A DNA stretch of 64,000 nt from Gracilaria domingensis (GCA_022539475.1 VCMS01000100.1:353315-417314), one strand, 5' to 3'; positions 40,545 through 50,091 are shown, counted from the stretch's first letter. Numbers and translations are program-made. Notes: generated by a model not told the origin, from the sequence alone.

Positions 40545-41021
40545 ATGGATTTGAACCAGCAGTTTTTTGCAAACATGGGAATGGGTAACAACGGAGATTA
40601 CATGTCTGAACTGAATTTTTTTCATGGTTTGTGCGGCCCCGGTGTAGTTTCGTCTATGGCTCTCTATCTCAATAGAGAAAATAGACCTGTGATGGGTGCG
40701 GTTGGAAATCCTGCGGCGGTTCCTTGCACTAATCATGCAGCACAAGGATTACATACCGCTGTGGGTTCGAATGCGTTGGCAGCGTCAGGGATCGACGGAT
40801 CCCTAATGAACTTAAACCCCCAAGGAGTTCCAAACATGCCCATACCGGGAGCCAATGCCATTTACCCCCCGCACACTGGGCAACCAGCTTCCCTCACTCC
40901 AATGGGACTCAACATCATGTCCAATGCACAGCTAAATGGTTTATCCCCTGAGAAACGGGCGCAAGCCATAGATGCCCTGCAAAGAAGGTATGACAAAGAA
41001 CAGTTTTATGGTGACGGTGTG
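40545..41021 (+). pseudogene. 5' part of a host gene split by the gypsy insertion
   Basis: ATG at 40545 opens MDLNQQFFANMGMG and a long Asn/Gly/Met/Pro-rich stretch (GVPNMPIPGANAIYPP, GLNIMSNAQLNGLSPEK), ending RRYDKEQFYGDG at the target duplication. On the other side of the 11.78-kb element the same frame continues (see 52807). The composition suggests a nuclear coregulator with low-complexity regions. More exons upstream are possible. I do not recognise the family with confidence. Confidence 0.6.
41017..41021 (+). repeat. Target-site duplication GTGTG (left)
   Basis: GTGTG directly precedes the 5' LTR, and the same five bases follow the 3' LTR at 52802-52806. A 5-bp duplication is usual for Ty3/gypsy integrases. 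Confidence 0.9.
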
Positions 41022-41878
41022 TGTAGAGCAAAACGCCCTTTGTGGGGATGCACCGAGGTGCTTTTCATAGTTTGTTGATCCGTTACCGGCTTCGACACCT
41101 CAGGTTATGAGAGGCTACTGGGGTAGTGCCCCTATTTTGGGGTATGCCTAGGAAGGGTAGTATTTCTGCACACGTCTGCCAAGTTGGCCCGATCGCGCGG
41201 GCCCCGTGGCAAGCATGCCACGGGGGCACACCTGTAGTGTATTGGCCGGCAGCGCCGGATAGTTAGATATTTTAATTGATATTTTCAAGTGCCGTATATA
41301 AGTGGCGGCACTTGCCGCCACTGTACGGGAAGTAAACCTCAACGAGGCCTTTGGCTCTGATCTTCTTGCCGCTTGCGCACGGTCACCAGCCCCATCCTGG
41401 GGAATACCGCCGCAATTCCGGGCTGATCAACCAACCTCCGTCCCTGAGGAGTACTAATCCGTCGTCACGGCACTTTTCTTATCTATTTTATTGTTTTCAT
41501 TTCCGTCTTACGGCTTTCGCTACTCTGCCCTACATTGTAGGTTTGTTTTATTTGTCTCGGGAGTTTTCCCGCTTATCGCGAGTCAGTGCTCCGCAGTGCG
41601 GCTCGTTTGTTGATCTTTTGTCGTCCCATACCGTTGGGCTGGATACCCCCACTCGCTGTGGCTCGCCGGAACCATCCGGATACCTACGCCGATTCTACCC
41701 CTTCTACCTCCGACTGCACGCCCAGATCGGGGCCACCCGGATTTACACCCGGCTCGTGTTGGCCCTATCGGAGGGTTCTGCCGCTCGACTGCCCTTCACA
41801 GGGAGCAGGGCCTGAACACCCTGAGGTGCTCGTCCGCGACGCGGTTTGTTGTTTTCCCGTCGAGGGTTTTGCACCACA
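41022..41878 (+). repeat. 5' LTR of element 1 (857 bp)
   Basis: It starts TGTAGAGCAAAACGCC and ends TTTTGCACCACA, a TGT...ACA terminus. The U3 region holds a TATA box (TATATAAG, ~41296), a perfect hairpin CCCCGTGGCA-AGCA-TGCCACGGGG at 41202-41225 and the palindrome GTGGCGGCACTTGCCGCCAC right after the TATA box. It is identical in length to the 3' LTR. Confidence 0.95.
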
Positions 41879-41881
41879 AAC

Positions 41882-41894
41882 TGGTCTCCCGACC
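41882..41894 (+). other. Primer-binding site of element 1
   Basis: TGGTCTCCCGACC begins three bases after the 5' LTR. A PBS starts with TGG because it pairs with a tRNA 3' CCA end. The matching tRNA would end GGTCGGGAGACCA; its identity cannot be decided here. Confidence 0.65.
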
Positions 41895-42042
41895 TAGAAT
41901 CGGCTTTATTGGCCAACAATCGTTGGAGCTGGTTCGTTTGTTTGGAGCCCAGATAGTTGGGAATATCCGTTCTTACGGTTCTCTCATTGTCCGTTTTCGG
42001 AAGTTGTTTTGGTTGCCCATTGGCCGACTGTGTCGGTGAACG

Positions 42043-44052
42043 ATGTCGTCCCGTCGCAGGAGTAGCGCGCCACGTGCCGCTTCTGTGCCCGGTTCGTCCG
42101 GCTTGCCGGCAAGTTTGCCTCCGTTGCCGAAGGACGCACTGGAGGTCCCAGGAAATGGCGACCCGAAACCGGCTTCCCGGGGCCGCCGTTCTGATAACGG
42201 GACCCCACCCACTCGTGGGCCAACCGAGACCGCACCTGCGGCTGATGCCGCCGCAGCGGTTGACGTTATGTCGTCGCGGTCCGACGAGTATACCCTCCGT
42301 GAATTAGAGGCTCAGGTTCGCATCCTGCAGAACTCCCAAGTGGGCCTCATCCGGGATATTACGAAACTCCGGCAACGGCTCGATGAAGCCGGTGTCCGGG
42401 ATGTTTCGAGCGACGTCCGTGTTTTACGGTCTGATGTCAACCAGATTATGGAACACCGACAGGTGTCGGCTGGTCTGCACGAGCAGGCTGCCGCACGCCT
42501 GGACCGCCTGGCTACCCGTCTGGAGACGGTCGAGCAAATCATCGTATCTGATGCTGTTGCGCCGGGAGCCCCGGTTTCTGAGGGTTCTCAGCACTCGCGC
42601 CGTTCCCGGGATCGTCCGGCAAAGAAGAAGGTCAAGGCTGAGTCTGACTCGTCTTCTTCATCCTCTTCTGATGAGGAGGGCCCCAAAAAGGGATCGTCTA
42701 CCGACTCTTCGGACAGCGCGGAAGAGCGCTCTCGCTATCGTGCATCCCGTTCGCGGGCTACTGAAGCCACTTCTGGTGTTGCACGAGGCCGTACGAAAGG
42801 ACGGAGACACCTCGGATTGAAGGAGTTGAGGCCGACAAACTTACTGTATCGGAAGCTACTATCTTACCGATATTATCGGCTTGATGACACGACGCCACAG
42901 AGGACCCCACGTGGGACTGGCAAAGTGCGAAATCATCTCCGACAAATGGAGCTCACGCTAAAGCCCCACAAGTTCTCTGGGGAAGATCCAATTCTTGTCT
43001 TGGATTTTCTTAGCCGCTTCGTAGCGGAAGCCGATGTACTTCGGATGAGTGAGGCACAGGCCTACATCGCGCTGCCGTACTTTTTGACGGGTGTAGCCGA
43101 AGATCAATTCAATTCGGTTCGTGGGTCGTCTCGCGCCTCCGAAGGAGGAGTTACGTGCTGGCCGGAAGCGGTACAATATCTCCTGCGCTCTTACGCGACA
43201 GGCAATGCGATACAAGGTGCCATACTCGCGCTACGAGACACGAAGCAAGGAGCCGAAGAGTCGGAAACCGTTTATTCGACCCGCCTCAATAAGGCTTTCC
43301 ACAGATGTGGCAACGTGTTCTCCGCAGCCGAGCGGTGTACGATGTTTTTTGATGGACTGGACCGATCAATTCGGACGTTGGTAGCCCATTATCGGGAGTA
43401 CAAACGGCGGATTACCTATCTGGAACTCGTTCAATTTGCCCAAGCTGAGGGAGACGCAGCTCGAGCACGCGCTGGTATCAAGACGCGCACGCGCCGACTC
43501 CTTCATGTAGAAGGCCGAGACTCCTCACTGCCTCACTCGCGAGGTTCTGTTCAAGGGGGTTATGATAACCTACACCTGTTACAGGACGATGGTTCAATGC
43601 CGAGTTCGGAATTGCTGTCGACGACGGAGCAGTCTACAGTGGACGCAGACCCCGCTCTGTACGCTGGACGGCAAGTCCCGGCATTGCCCGTGCCGCACTC
43701 TGGCGGATATCGAAGCCAACGCCCTGGATGGAGGGACCCGTATCCTCCTCGACAGGAGCGCCGGCCGCCCAACGCGGATCTTCTTCGTCACCTTATTTGT
43801 CATACCTGTTACAGGCCAGGGCACATCGCTCCGAATTGCTTAATGCCCATACGGGATATGGCGAAGATAGTGCCTCAGTATGAGTCGTTGACGCCCGCCG
43901 AGCGGGAACGTGTTCCCGACAAATCGTACCTTCGTGCGAAGGCGGAGACTCAGCCTGGGAACCAGGAAACGGTGCCATCGAATGGTGGAACTGTAGCCGC
44001 CCCTGCGGAATCGCAACCTCCGCAGATTGGCGGCGACGCTCAGAAAAACTGA
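42043..44052 (+). CDS. gag: Gag polyprotein of element 1
   Basis: A 669-aa product. A Pro/Ser/Arg-rich N-terminus is followed by a coiled coil (ELEAQVRILQNSQVGLIRDI through residue ~165), an acidic Ser stretch (SDSSSSSSSDEE), then the capsid-like retrotransposon Gag domain (HKFSGEDPILVLDFLSRFV ... VYSTRLNKAFHRCG, roughly residues 305-480). Near the C-terminus there is one CCHC zinc knuckle, CHTCYRPGHIAPNC. Gag assembles the virus-like particle and packages element RNA. It ends CAGAAAAACTGA, where the last bases form a candidate -1 frameshift site for pol expression. Confidence 0.93.
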   Translation: MSSRRRSSAPRAASVPGSSGLPASLPPLPKDALEVPGNGDPKPASRGRRSDNGTPPTRGPTETAPAADAAAAVDVMSSRSDEYTLRELEAQVRILQNSQVGLIRDITKLRQRLDEAGVRDVSSDVRVLRSDVNQIMEHRQVSAGLHEQAAARLDRLATRLETVEQIIVSDAVAPGAPVSEGSQHSRRSRDRPAKKKVKAESDSSSSSSSDEEGPKKGSSTDSSDSAEERSRYRASRSRATEATSGVARGRTKGRRHLGLKELRPTNLLYRKLLSYRYYRLDDTTPQRTPRGTGKVRNHLRQMELTLKPHKFSGEDPILVLDFLSRFVAEADVLRMSEAQAYIALPYFLTGVAEDQFNSVRGSSRASEGGVTCWPEAVQYLLRSYATGNAIQGAILALRDTKQGAEESETVYSTRLNKAFHRCGNVFSAAERCTMFFDGLDRSIRTLVAHYREYKRRITYLELVQFAQAEGDAARARAGIKTRTRRLLHVEGRDSSLPHSRGSVQGGYDNLHLLQDDGSMPSSELLSTTEQSTVDADPALYAGRQVPALPVPHSGGYRSQRPGWRDPYPPRQERRPPNADLLRHLICHTCYRPGHIAPNCLMPIRDMAKIVPQYESLTPAERERVPDKSYLRAKAETQPGNQETVPSNGGTVAAPAESQPPQIGGDAQKN

Positions 44053-44084
44053 GCAAGGGAGCCTCCAGCAATGGAGAGGCGCCC
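44043..44084 (+). promoter_or_regulatory. Candidate -1 ribosomal frameshift site (G AAA AAC UGA plus stem-loop)
   Basis: In the gag frame the last codons are CAG AAA AAC TGA. GAAAAAC resembles the AAAAAAC slippery heptamer. Seven bases downstream, GGGAGCCTC (44057-44065) can pair with GAGGCGCCC (44076-44084), with one mismatch, around a short loop. A second perfect hairpin (GAGGCT-GAGA-AGCCTC) lies at 44109-44124. The pol frame is -1 relative to gag and open across the gag stop, exactly as a -1 shift needs. Function is inferred. Confidence 0.6.
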
Positions 44085-47000
44085 CCAGCGACGGGGTTTA
44101 GTGCGCCTGAGGCTGAGAAGCCTCGCTCCTCGGTCACAATCCTTTCGAGGAAACTGGCCACTACAGACGTGGACTCTGAGCACCTTGGTGTCTTGCGTCG
44201 CCCGTGGATACGGTCTAAGAACAGCCGGTTCCCGGATAGAGTCCTGGTCATGGCGAAACGTAACTACAAAGTTTACGCCGACCTGGGTGTTTCCGACCAG
44301 TACATGGTTCGGCAGTTGTCCGTGCTCGATACAGGAGCTGGGCCAAATTTCTTGGTTGAATCGATGATTCCGCCGCACTGGCGGTCTCGCGTTCGTGCGG
44401 CGCCGCAGATTGACATAGCGGATGCGAACAATAGGCCACTTTCGACTGTGGGAGTAATAGACCTGCTCGTCAGGCTTGGCCGCTACGTGGCGAAGCTCGA
44501 TTTCTTGGTTTGCAAGCAACTCGCTGCGCCGGTTATCCTCGGCTGCGACTTCTGTGACCGCTTCGTCGATGCAATTCGACCGCGGAAGCGAACCATCGAA
44601 ATGGAAGATGGGACTACTGTACCGATCGTTCGGCGTCCCCTGCGCCGGGCTCTGAAGAAGCAAGTCCCTTTGCCTGCGGCACAGAAGCCTACAGCCGATG
44701 AACGGAAGTCTACAAAGCTCCGAGTAGCTCGGCCCATTTCCATCCCGCCTGAATCACAGGTCTGGGTTACTGTGACCTCCCCACAATGTGGCTTACAAAC
44801 GGTACAACCGTTGCCTGCGTTACAGGAGAAGCATCAGCTTGCCCTCGCTAATGGGATTGTTTTCGTCGAACCCGAGAAGCCTTTTCAGGTGCTGGTTGCG
44901 AACTTCAGCCGTTTTTCTCAACGGTTGGTTAGGAGCCAAGTTATTGGTTCGTTGCTTCCGCACCCTGCGGCTATAGTGCCTACTCAGGTTTCTATTGCCG
45001 AGGTTCTCGGAATCCTCGAAGCTGAGGAGGGGGAGGCGGAACGGAACAATTCCGAAACGAATACTGGACCGAACAGTTCGTCGGAAGATGCTACGCCGAC
45101 TTCGTCGGATGCAAATAACCGCACCCTGTCGAAGGAGGCAATGCCGACCTCGTCGGAGAGTAATGATACGGACCTGAGTGCTGCTGACACGAAGGATAAG
45201 GCAGTACAGGAACTGGAGTCTCTGGATCTTGAACATGTCCCAGAGACTCACCGCGATAAATTGCGGCACATGCTTGAGGAGTTCACGCCCATGTGGGATG
45301 GCACTCTGGGTAAGATTGGTATTACCGAACATCGGATTGATTTGCTACCGAATACTCGGCCCATTTCACAGCACCCTTACAGGGCAGGACCGACAGCTCG
45401 GCAGGAGGAGAAAGCTCAAGTTGAGAAGATGCTCCGCGCTGGAGTTATCGAGCCGGCTCAGTCACCTTGGGCATCGCCGGTGGTGCTCGCGCCCAAAGCT
45501 GATGGGTCTTGGCGATTTTGCATCGATTACCGCAAGCTAAACGCGGCTACAGTCAAGGATGTATATCCTATCCCACGAATGGATGAATGCATCGATTCGT
45601 TGGGCGACGCGAAAGTGTTCACAACCCTAGATGCGAATTGGGGCTATTGGCAAGTTCCCGTGAGGGCTGAGGATCGTGACAAGACAGCCTTCGTTTGTCA
45701 TGAAGGATTGTACCGATTCAATCGGATGCCCTTTGGGTTAACGAACGCGCCAGCCACCTTTCAACGAGCTGTGGATATTTTGCTAGCCCGCTTTAAGTGG
45801 AAGACTTGCCTGGTATACCTGGATGACATCATTGTCTACTCCAGCAACCTGGATGAGCACTTGACCGACGTACGGGATGTGATGCGAGTCCTACGCGATG
45901 CAGGCATTACGCTCAAGCTCAAGAAGTGTGAGTTCTTTACCGAAACCGTCAGGTATCTCGGCCATGTTATCCGTCCGGGACGGCTTTCGATTGACGAAGT
46001 ACGCGTGAAATCCCTCAAAGAGGCTAAGCATCCGAGGACGCAGACGGAACTCCGATCTTTTCTCGGCTTGTGCAATGTGTATCGCCGCTTCATTCCGAAC
46101 TTCGCGGATATCGCTGCACCTCTGAACGAGCTTCTTCGCAAAGGACAGCCAGTCGATCTGGAAGAATTCGACGACCGCAAGGTCGCGGCTTTCTCGTCGC
46201 TCGTGGACGCGGTGACATCGCCACCTGTTTTATCCCTGCCTAGGGCTGGTTTGCCATATGCAGTAGATACGGATGCGAGCGACTACCAAGTCGGCTGTGC
46301 CCTATTCCAGACCACCAATGATGGCGAGCGATTGCCAATTGGGTATTGGTCAAGAAGCCTCAACGTTCACGAGAGGAATTACTCGGTATCCGAGAAGGAG
46401 TGCTTAGCAGTTGTCTGGGCGTTACAGACACTGCGGCCCTATCTTATGGGGACCCGCTTCATTGTTCATACCGATCATTCGGCATTACGCTGGCTACTCT
46501 CTATAGCAGAGCCATCTGGCCGCTTGATGCGGTGGAGACTTCGCTTGTCGGAATTCGACTTCGAAATCCGTTACAAGAAAGGACTCCTGAACACTCAGGC
46601 TGATGCACTGTCCCGCTTGGAAACAGCGGCTGAAGCTGCGCCAGTCGATGATCTGGAGATATCGTGCTTCCTCGTGGAAGACGGCTCGAGCGATGCCGAT
46701 GAAGAATCGGAAGGATGGGACATCTACGATGCTGTTTTAGCCGTGTCAGACACGCAACCCGAACCGGGCTCTTTCGTACCGATCAAGCCGGAGGAACTCA
46801 TCCGGGAGCAGCACACCGACCGTTTTTGTACGGAGATTCGTAGTCGTCTAAACGGTGGAGCACAGTTGCCTTTCGTCGAGAACGACCAAGGATTTCTAAT
46901 CCGAACTGTCGGAAACAGGCCACAGATTGTGGTTCCGCACTCACTTCAGTCACGAGTACTGCATTTGTCGCACTATGCGAAGTTGTCAGCCCACCCTGGT

Positions 47001-49382
47001 GGCAGGAAGTTGTACTACACCTTACGGAAGGACTTTTACTGGCCAGCAATGGCTTTCGACGCGTATGCCACTGTTCGTGGATGTTCTGACTGCGCGAAGA
47101 ACCGCGTCAAGCTGCATAAGTATTCCAAGAAGTTGGCACTATTCCCTGCTAGGGCTCCACTGGAGTTTGTGGCGATCGATCTACTCGGCGAGTCTATTCG
47201 CACCCGCCGGGGAAACCGGTTTTTGCTTGTTATCACCGACCGCTTTTCTAAGCTGGTACGGACTGTGCCTTTAAAGAAGGTTACTGCTAGTGCGGTCGCC
47301 CAAGCTTTCGTTACTCACTGGGTTTTTGTCTACGGACCGCCGATTGACTTACTATCGGATAATGGACCGCAGTTCACGGCTAAGTTCTTTCAGGACGTAT
47401 GCCGCATCTTGCGGATCCAAAACTGGTTTACGACAACATATCATCCCCAGAGTAATGGGCAGGTTGAGCGTTTTAACCGCACGATGCTCAACGCATTGCG
47501 GACGTTTGTTGCCGAGCATCCGTCGGAATGGGATCAGTACACCGATGCGGTGACTTATGCCTACAATACGCAGGTTCATCGCACGACTCGAATCTCGCCG
47601 TTCGAGCTTGTGCTATCACGCGTCCCACCTTCGGTGGCTATCGAGCCACAGCCAACTTTGGATAAGTTTCCGTCGCCCCGTCTACACAGGGACGCCTGGA
47701 AGGACTGGCTTAAGAACATTATCCCTACAGTTGGGCAGCATATCGCTAAGGCCCAGGCCGCATACAAGCGGAATTTCGACGCTAGAGTGCGTAAGAATGC
47801 CCCTCAGATCAGGGAAGGTAGCTTTGCCTTCGTACGGAAGGAGTACTACAACCCTGAAAAGGAGAAGCGCCACAAGCTTTCTCCTATCGCGGACGGCCCG
47901 TTCCGGGTTATTGCTGTCACCGACACAACGGTTGTCCTTGATATCAAGGGAGAGCACGAGCGTTTGTCGCTAGATCGCATAACGCCCGCGCCAAAGCCTG
48001 TTTCGCAGGATTCGCTACCGTCATCGTCGGCCCCTACCGCACCCACTGTGGAAACAGCCGTCGAAACGGAAACAGACGCCGCGGCGGGTACTCGCACTCA
48101 ACCGTCTGTGTTGCCGCATCCGGATCGCGGACTTGCCCATTTGCCTGCTAAGCCGGAATCTGACCGGTCGGTCTCCAATGCCGCACATGTGCACACGCGG
48201 ATAAGGGCCCCTATGGGGATACTCGCCGCCACCCCCGACACTCCCACTGAGGAGGGGGAGGAGGCAGGTCGTTCTTTTTCGTTGTCGCCGTCGTCGACGG
48301 AGTCGCCTTCGCAGGCCTCTGTATCGCACGCAAGTCGTGATGAATGCACGTCAACGCGCGACACACAGCCGGAGAGCCGGAAAGAAGAGAACGACGCGCA
48401 GCTACCGCGGAAGCCTCAAGAAGAGCAAGATCACTGTCGCTCACCACCGCCGTCGCGAACGGAGTTACGTTTGCAGGCCCAAGAACGGGAACACAGTACC
48501 GATGTGGTACGTGATTTGCAGCCGGAAAGCCGGAGGGATCGCACAGTTTCGCGGAGGCCTTCTGAGAAGGACGCCACCTCGGTGACGATTGCAGCCGGAA
48601 GACCGGAAGAGAAGGACGCGCCGTTACCACGGAAGGCTGAGGTGGAAGGCACCACTATGGTGAATCGCAAAGCCGGAAGTCCGGAGAAAGAAGAGTTAGT
48701 TCGAAAAAACCGTGCTGTTACGGCAGACCCGACTTCGGGAGATTTTGGTGCAGCACCGAGTGCCAAAGCCGTCAAAAAGACGGAACCAACCACCAGTGTG
48801 GCGAACAGTCAAGCCACAGCAAGTGGGCAGCACTCAAGCACTGACGACGCGTGCACGTCGCGCCAAGTGTCGAGCTCCGTGGGAGATCCGCCTCCAACCG
48901 AGGATTACAATGCCCAAGCCGGGCACGTGCCAGCCACAGACCTGGCGCCGCCTAAAAACGGTTCAAAAAATTCCGAATTTGAATCGGCTCTTGACAGCCA
49001 TGCAAAGGCGCAGGTTCGCAAACCGCAGCGCGCGGCGAACCGCCGCCACGGCACGTGCCAGAACACCACTCGCTGGCTCACCGCTCTGCGGACCGTTCAC
49101 CGTCGCAACGGGAGATTGTGCCGGAACGCCGGAAGCTCGCTATTCGAGAAGACCGAAGCACGGTCACAGCCCAGCAGCATGGGGAGAAGAACCAGGAATC
49201 TGGAAGCATGGTGGTCAGGAAAGTACCATGGTCACGGAGACCAACGCCTGGCGTACAGGATGTACTGCCGTCAGGACGGAAGCCGATCACGAACGACGAT
49301 GCCCACGACGGGAGAAGCGACGACTACGCCTCGAAAGAGGATTCTTCAAGCAACCGCATACAGAGCGGAGTGTTCTCGATGA
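44049..49382 (+). CDS. pol: Pol polyprotein of element 1: protease, RT, RNase H, integrase
   Basis: The frame is open across the gag stop and runs 1,778 codons. Order by position: aspartic protease with LDTGAG (~44325); Ty3/gypsy RT with [12 protein letters not shown] and YLDDI (~45615-45830); RNase H with VDTDAS and ERNYSVSEKECLAV (~46265-46420); HHCC zinc domain (HLSHYAKLSAHPGGRKL ... GCSDCAKNR, ~46965-47105); integrase core with AIDLLGE, LLSDNGPQFT and NGQVERFNR, giving the D,D-35-E residues (~47175-47470); GPY/F-like module (ADGPFRVI, ~47890). About 450 further codons are low-complexity with repeated SRR/PEE and CCGGA-coded units. No stop or frameshift interrupts the enzymes, so this copy may be active. 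Confidence 0.95.
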   Translation: MSKGASSNGEAPPATGFSAPEAEKPRSSVTILSRKLATTDVDSEHLGVLRRPWIRSKNSRFPDRVLVMAKRNYKVYADLGVSDQYMVRQLSVLDTGAGPNFLVESMIPPHWRSRVRAAPQIDIADANNRPLSTVGVIDLLVRLGRYVAKLDFLVCKQLAAPVILGCDFCDRFVDAIRPRKRTIEMEDGTTVPIVRRPLRRALKKQVPLPAAQKPTADERKSTKLRVARPISIPPESQVWVTVTSPQCGLQTVQPLPALQEKHQLALANGIVFVEPEKPFQVLVANFSRFSQRLVRSQVIGSLLPHPAAIVPTQVSIAEVLGILEAEEGEAERNNSETNTGPNSSSEDATPTSSDANNRTLSKEAMPTSSESNDTDLSAADTKDKAVQELESLDLEHVPETHRDKLRHMLEEFTPMWDGTLGKIGITEHRIDLLPNTRPISQHPYRAGPTARQEEKAQVEKMLRAGVIEPAQSPWASPVVLAPKADGSWRFCIDYRKLNAATVKDVYPIPRMDECIDSLGDAKVFTTLDANWGYWQVPVRAEDRDKTAFVCHEGLYRFNRMPFGLTNAPATFQRAVDILLARFKWKTCLVYLDDIIVYSSNLDEHLTDVRDVMRVLRDAGITLKLKKCEFFTETVRYLGHVIRPGRLSIDEVRVKSLKEAKHPRTQTELRSFLGLCNVYRRFIPNFADIAAPLNELLRKGQPVDLEEFDDRKVAAFSSLVDAVTSPPVLSLPRAGLPYAVDTDASDYQVGCALFQTTNDGERLPIGYWSRSLNVHERNYSVSEKECLAVVWALQTLRPYLMGTRFIVHTDHSALRWLLSIAEPSGRLMRWRLRLSEFDFEIRYKKGLLNTQADALSRLETAAEAAPVDDLEISCFLVEDGSSDADEESEGWDIYDAVLAVSDTQPEPGSFVPIKPEELIREQHTDRFCTEIRSRLNGGAQLPFVENDQGFLIRTVGNRPQIVVPHSLQSRVLHLSHYAKLSAHPGGRKLYYTLRKDFYWPAMAFDAYATVRGCSDCAKNRVKLHKYSKKLALFPARAPLEFVAIDLLGESIRTRRGNRFLLVITDRFSKLVRTVPLKKVTASAVAQAFVTHWVFVYGPPIDLLSDNGPQFTAKFFQDVCRILRIQNWFTTTYHPQSNGQVERFNRTMLNALRTFVAEHPSEWDQYTDAVTYAYNTQVHRTTRISPFELVLSRVPPSVAIEPQPTLDKFPSPRLHRDAWKDWLKNIIPTVGQHIAKAQAAYKRNFDARVRKNAPQIREGSFAFVRKEYYNPEKEKRHKLSPIADGPFRVIAVTDTTVVLDIKGEHERLSLDRITPAPKPVSQDSLPSSSAPTAPTVETAVETETDAAAGTRTQPSVLPHPDRGLAHLPAKPESDRSVSNAAHVHTRIRAPMGILAATPDTPTEEGEEAGRSFSLSPSSTESPSQASVSHASRDECTSTRDTQPESRKEENDAQLPRKPQEEQDHCRSPPPSRTELRLQAQEREHSTDVVRDLQPESRRDRTVSRRPSEKDATSVTIAAGRPEEKDAPLPRKAEVEGTTMVNRKAGSPEKEELVRKNRAVTADPTSGDFGAAPSAKAVKKTEPTTSVANSQATASGQHSSTDDACTSRQVSSSVGDPPPTEDYNAQAGHVPATDLAPPKNGSKNSEFESALDSHAKAQVRKPQRAANRRHGTCQNTTRWLTALRTVHRRNGRLCRNAGSSLFEKTEARSQPSSMGRRTRNLEAWWSGKYHGHGDQRLAYRMYCRQDGSRSRTTMPTTGEATTTPRKRILQATAYRAECSR

Positions 49383-49584
49383 GGAATATGTCATTGACCG
49401 TCTGGTAAGTCACGGCTACGCCCCTGACGGGGAACTACTGTATCGAGTCCGTTGGTACGGCTACGCCTCCTCAGAGGATACGCACGAGCCCATTGAGCAC
49501 TTGCCTCGCTCGAAGGTCTTGCAGTACCACCGTCGCACACGGACACCGATACCGGCTACGCTGGACAAGGCCCAAGTGGGTTGA
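48712..49584 (+). CDS. Third-frame ORF of element 1 with C-terminal chromodomain
   Basis: Only the last ~70 codons look functional: EEYVIDRLVSHGY ... LLYRVRWYGYASSEDTHEP and IEHLPRSKVLQYHRR form a chromodomain (aromatic Y/W/Y positions of the methyl-lysine cage family retained). It lies in the +1 frame relative to pol and overlaps pol's low-complexity tail. Chromodomains of gypsy chromoviruses are normally fused to the integrase C-terminus and steer integration to marked chromatin. Here expression would need a second frameshift, splicing or reinitiation. Element 2 shows the same net +1 frame offset, so this is unlikely to be a chance mutation. Confidence 0.75.
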   Translation: MLLRQTRLREILVQHRVPKPSKRRNQPPVWRTVKPQQVGSTQALTTRARRAKCRAPWEIRLQPRITMPKPGTCQPQTWRRLKTVQKIPNLNRLLTAMQRRRFANRSARRTAATARARTPLAGSPLCGPFTVATGDCAGTPEARYSRRPKHGHSPAAWGEEPGIWKHGGQESTMVTETNAWRTGCTAVRTEADHERRCPRREKRRLRLERGFFKQPHTERSVLDEEYVIDRLVSHGYAPDGELLYRVRWYGYASSEDTHEPIEHLPRSKVLQYHRRTRTPIPATLDKAQVG

Positions 49585-50046
49585 CCACCCACGTTCCTAT
49601 TGAGCGCAGCCGTCTCGGACGGAATATGCCGCCTCATGCGGACAGTATTGCATTACGCAAGAATATGCCGCGTCAAGCGGGTGCAACTAAGTTAACTTGA
49701 GATCACTCAGCCGCCTCAGGCGGACCAGGCCGCTCTAAGCGGACAGCTTTTTGCTGAACAAACATGCCGCGAAATGCGGAAGCCACTTACAGTGGAGAAG
49801 AAGATAAAGAAGAAAGAAGCCTAAGAAGAAGGAGAAGAAGCCAGGACACTGGAAGGAAGACTAAGAAGTTTTATCGCTACAGCCGCTTGTGCGGAAAAGT
49901 TACCCCTCTCTTGTGGGCCATTCGCAACAGCCTCAAACGAGGTATTGCCCACTGAGAAGGGGGAGAGCAAGACGAAGAGTTTGAGCCAAGCCAGCACGGC
50001 TGGAGAAGTTTACCTCTAACTATTGAGTCGCCCCTCATCATCGGGG
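49576..50046. other. Array of short hairpins between convergent sense and antisense genes (element 1)
   Basis: At least 13 short perfect inverted repeats occur about every 30 bp. Six share CCGC-n4/5-GCGG (49629-49641, 49668-49680, 49711-49723, 49730-49742, 49767-49779, 49883-49894). Others are CAGC-TTTTT-GCTG, CCACT-TAC-AGTGG, CCAG-GACA-CTGG, CCTC-AAAC-GAGG and CCAGC-ACG-GCTGG. A GAAGAA-rich purine tract runs through 49795-49870. It lies exactly between the sense stop (49584) and the antisense stop (50092). It could terminate or insulate convergent transcripts, or act in RNA packaging. Confidence 0.75.
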
Positions 50047-50091
50047 TCTATCGCGGACTACCGTAGCCCGTCGGGGATCGCGAGCCGGGAA

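Noticed and set aside
49576-50046. CRISPR-like or tandem-repeat interpretation of the hairpin array
   Set aside because: Only the 4-bp stems recur; spacers and repeat lengths are irregular, and the host is eukaryotic.
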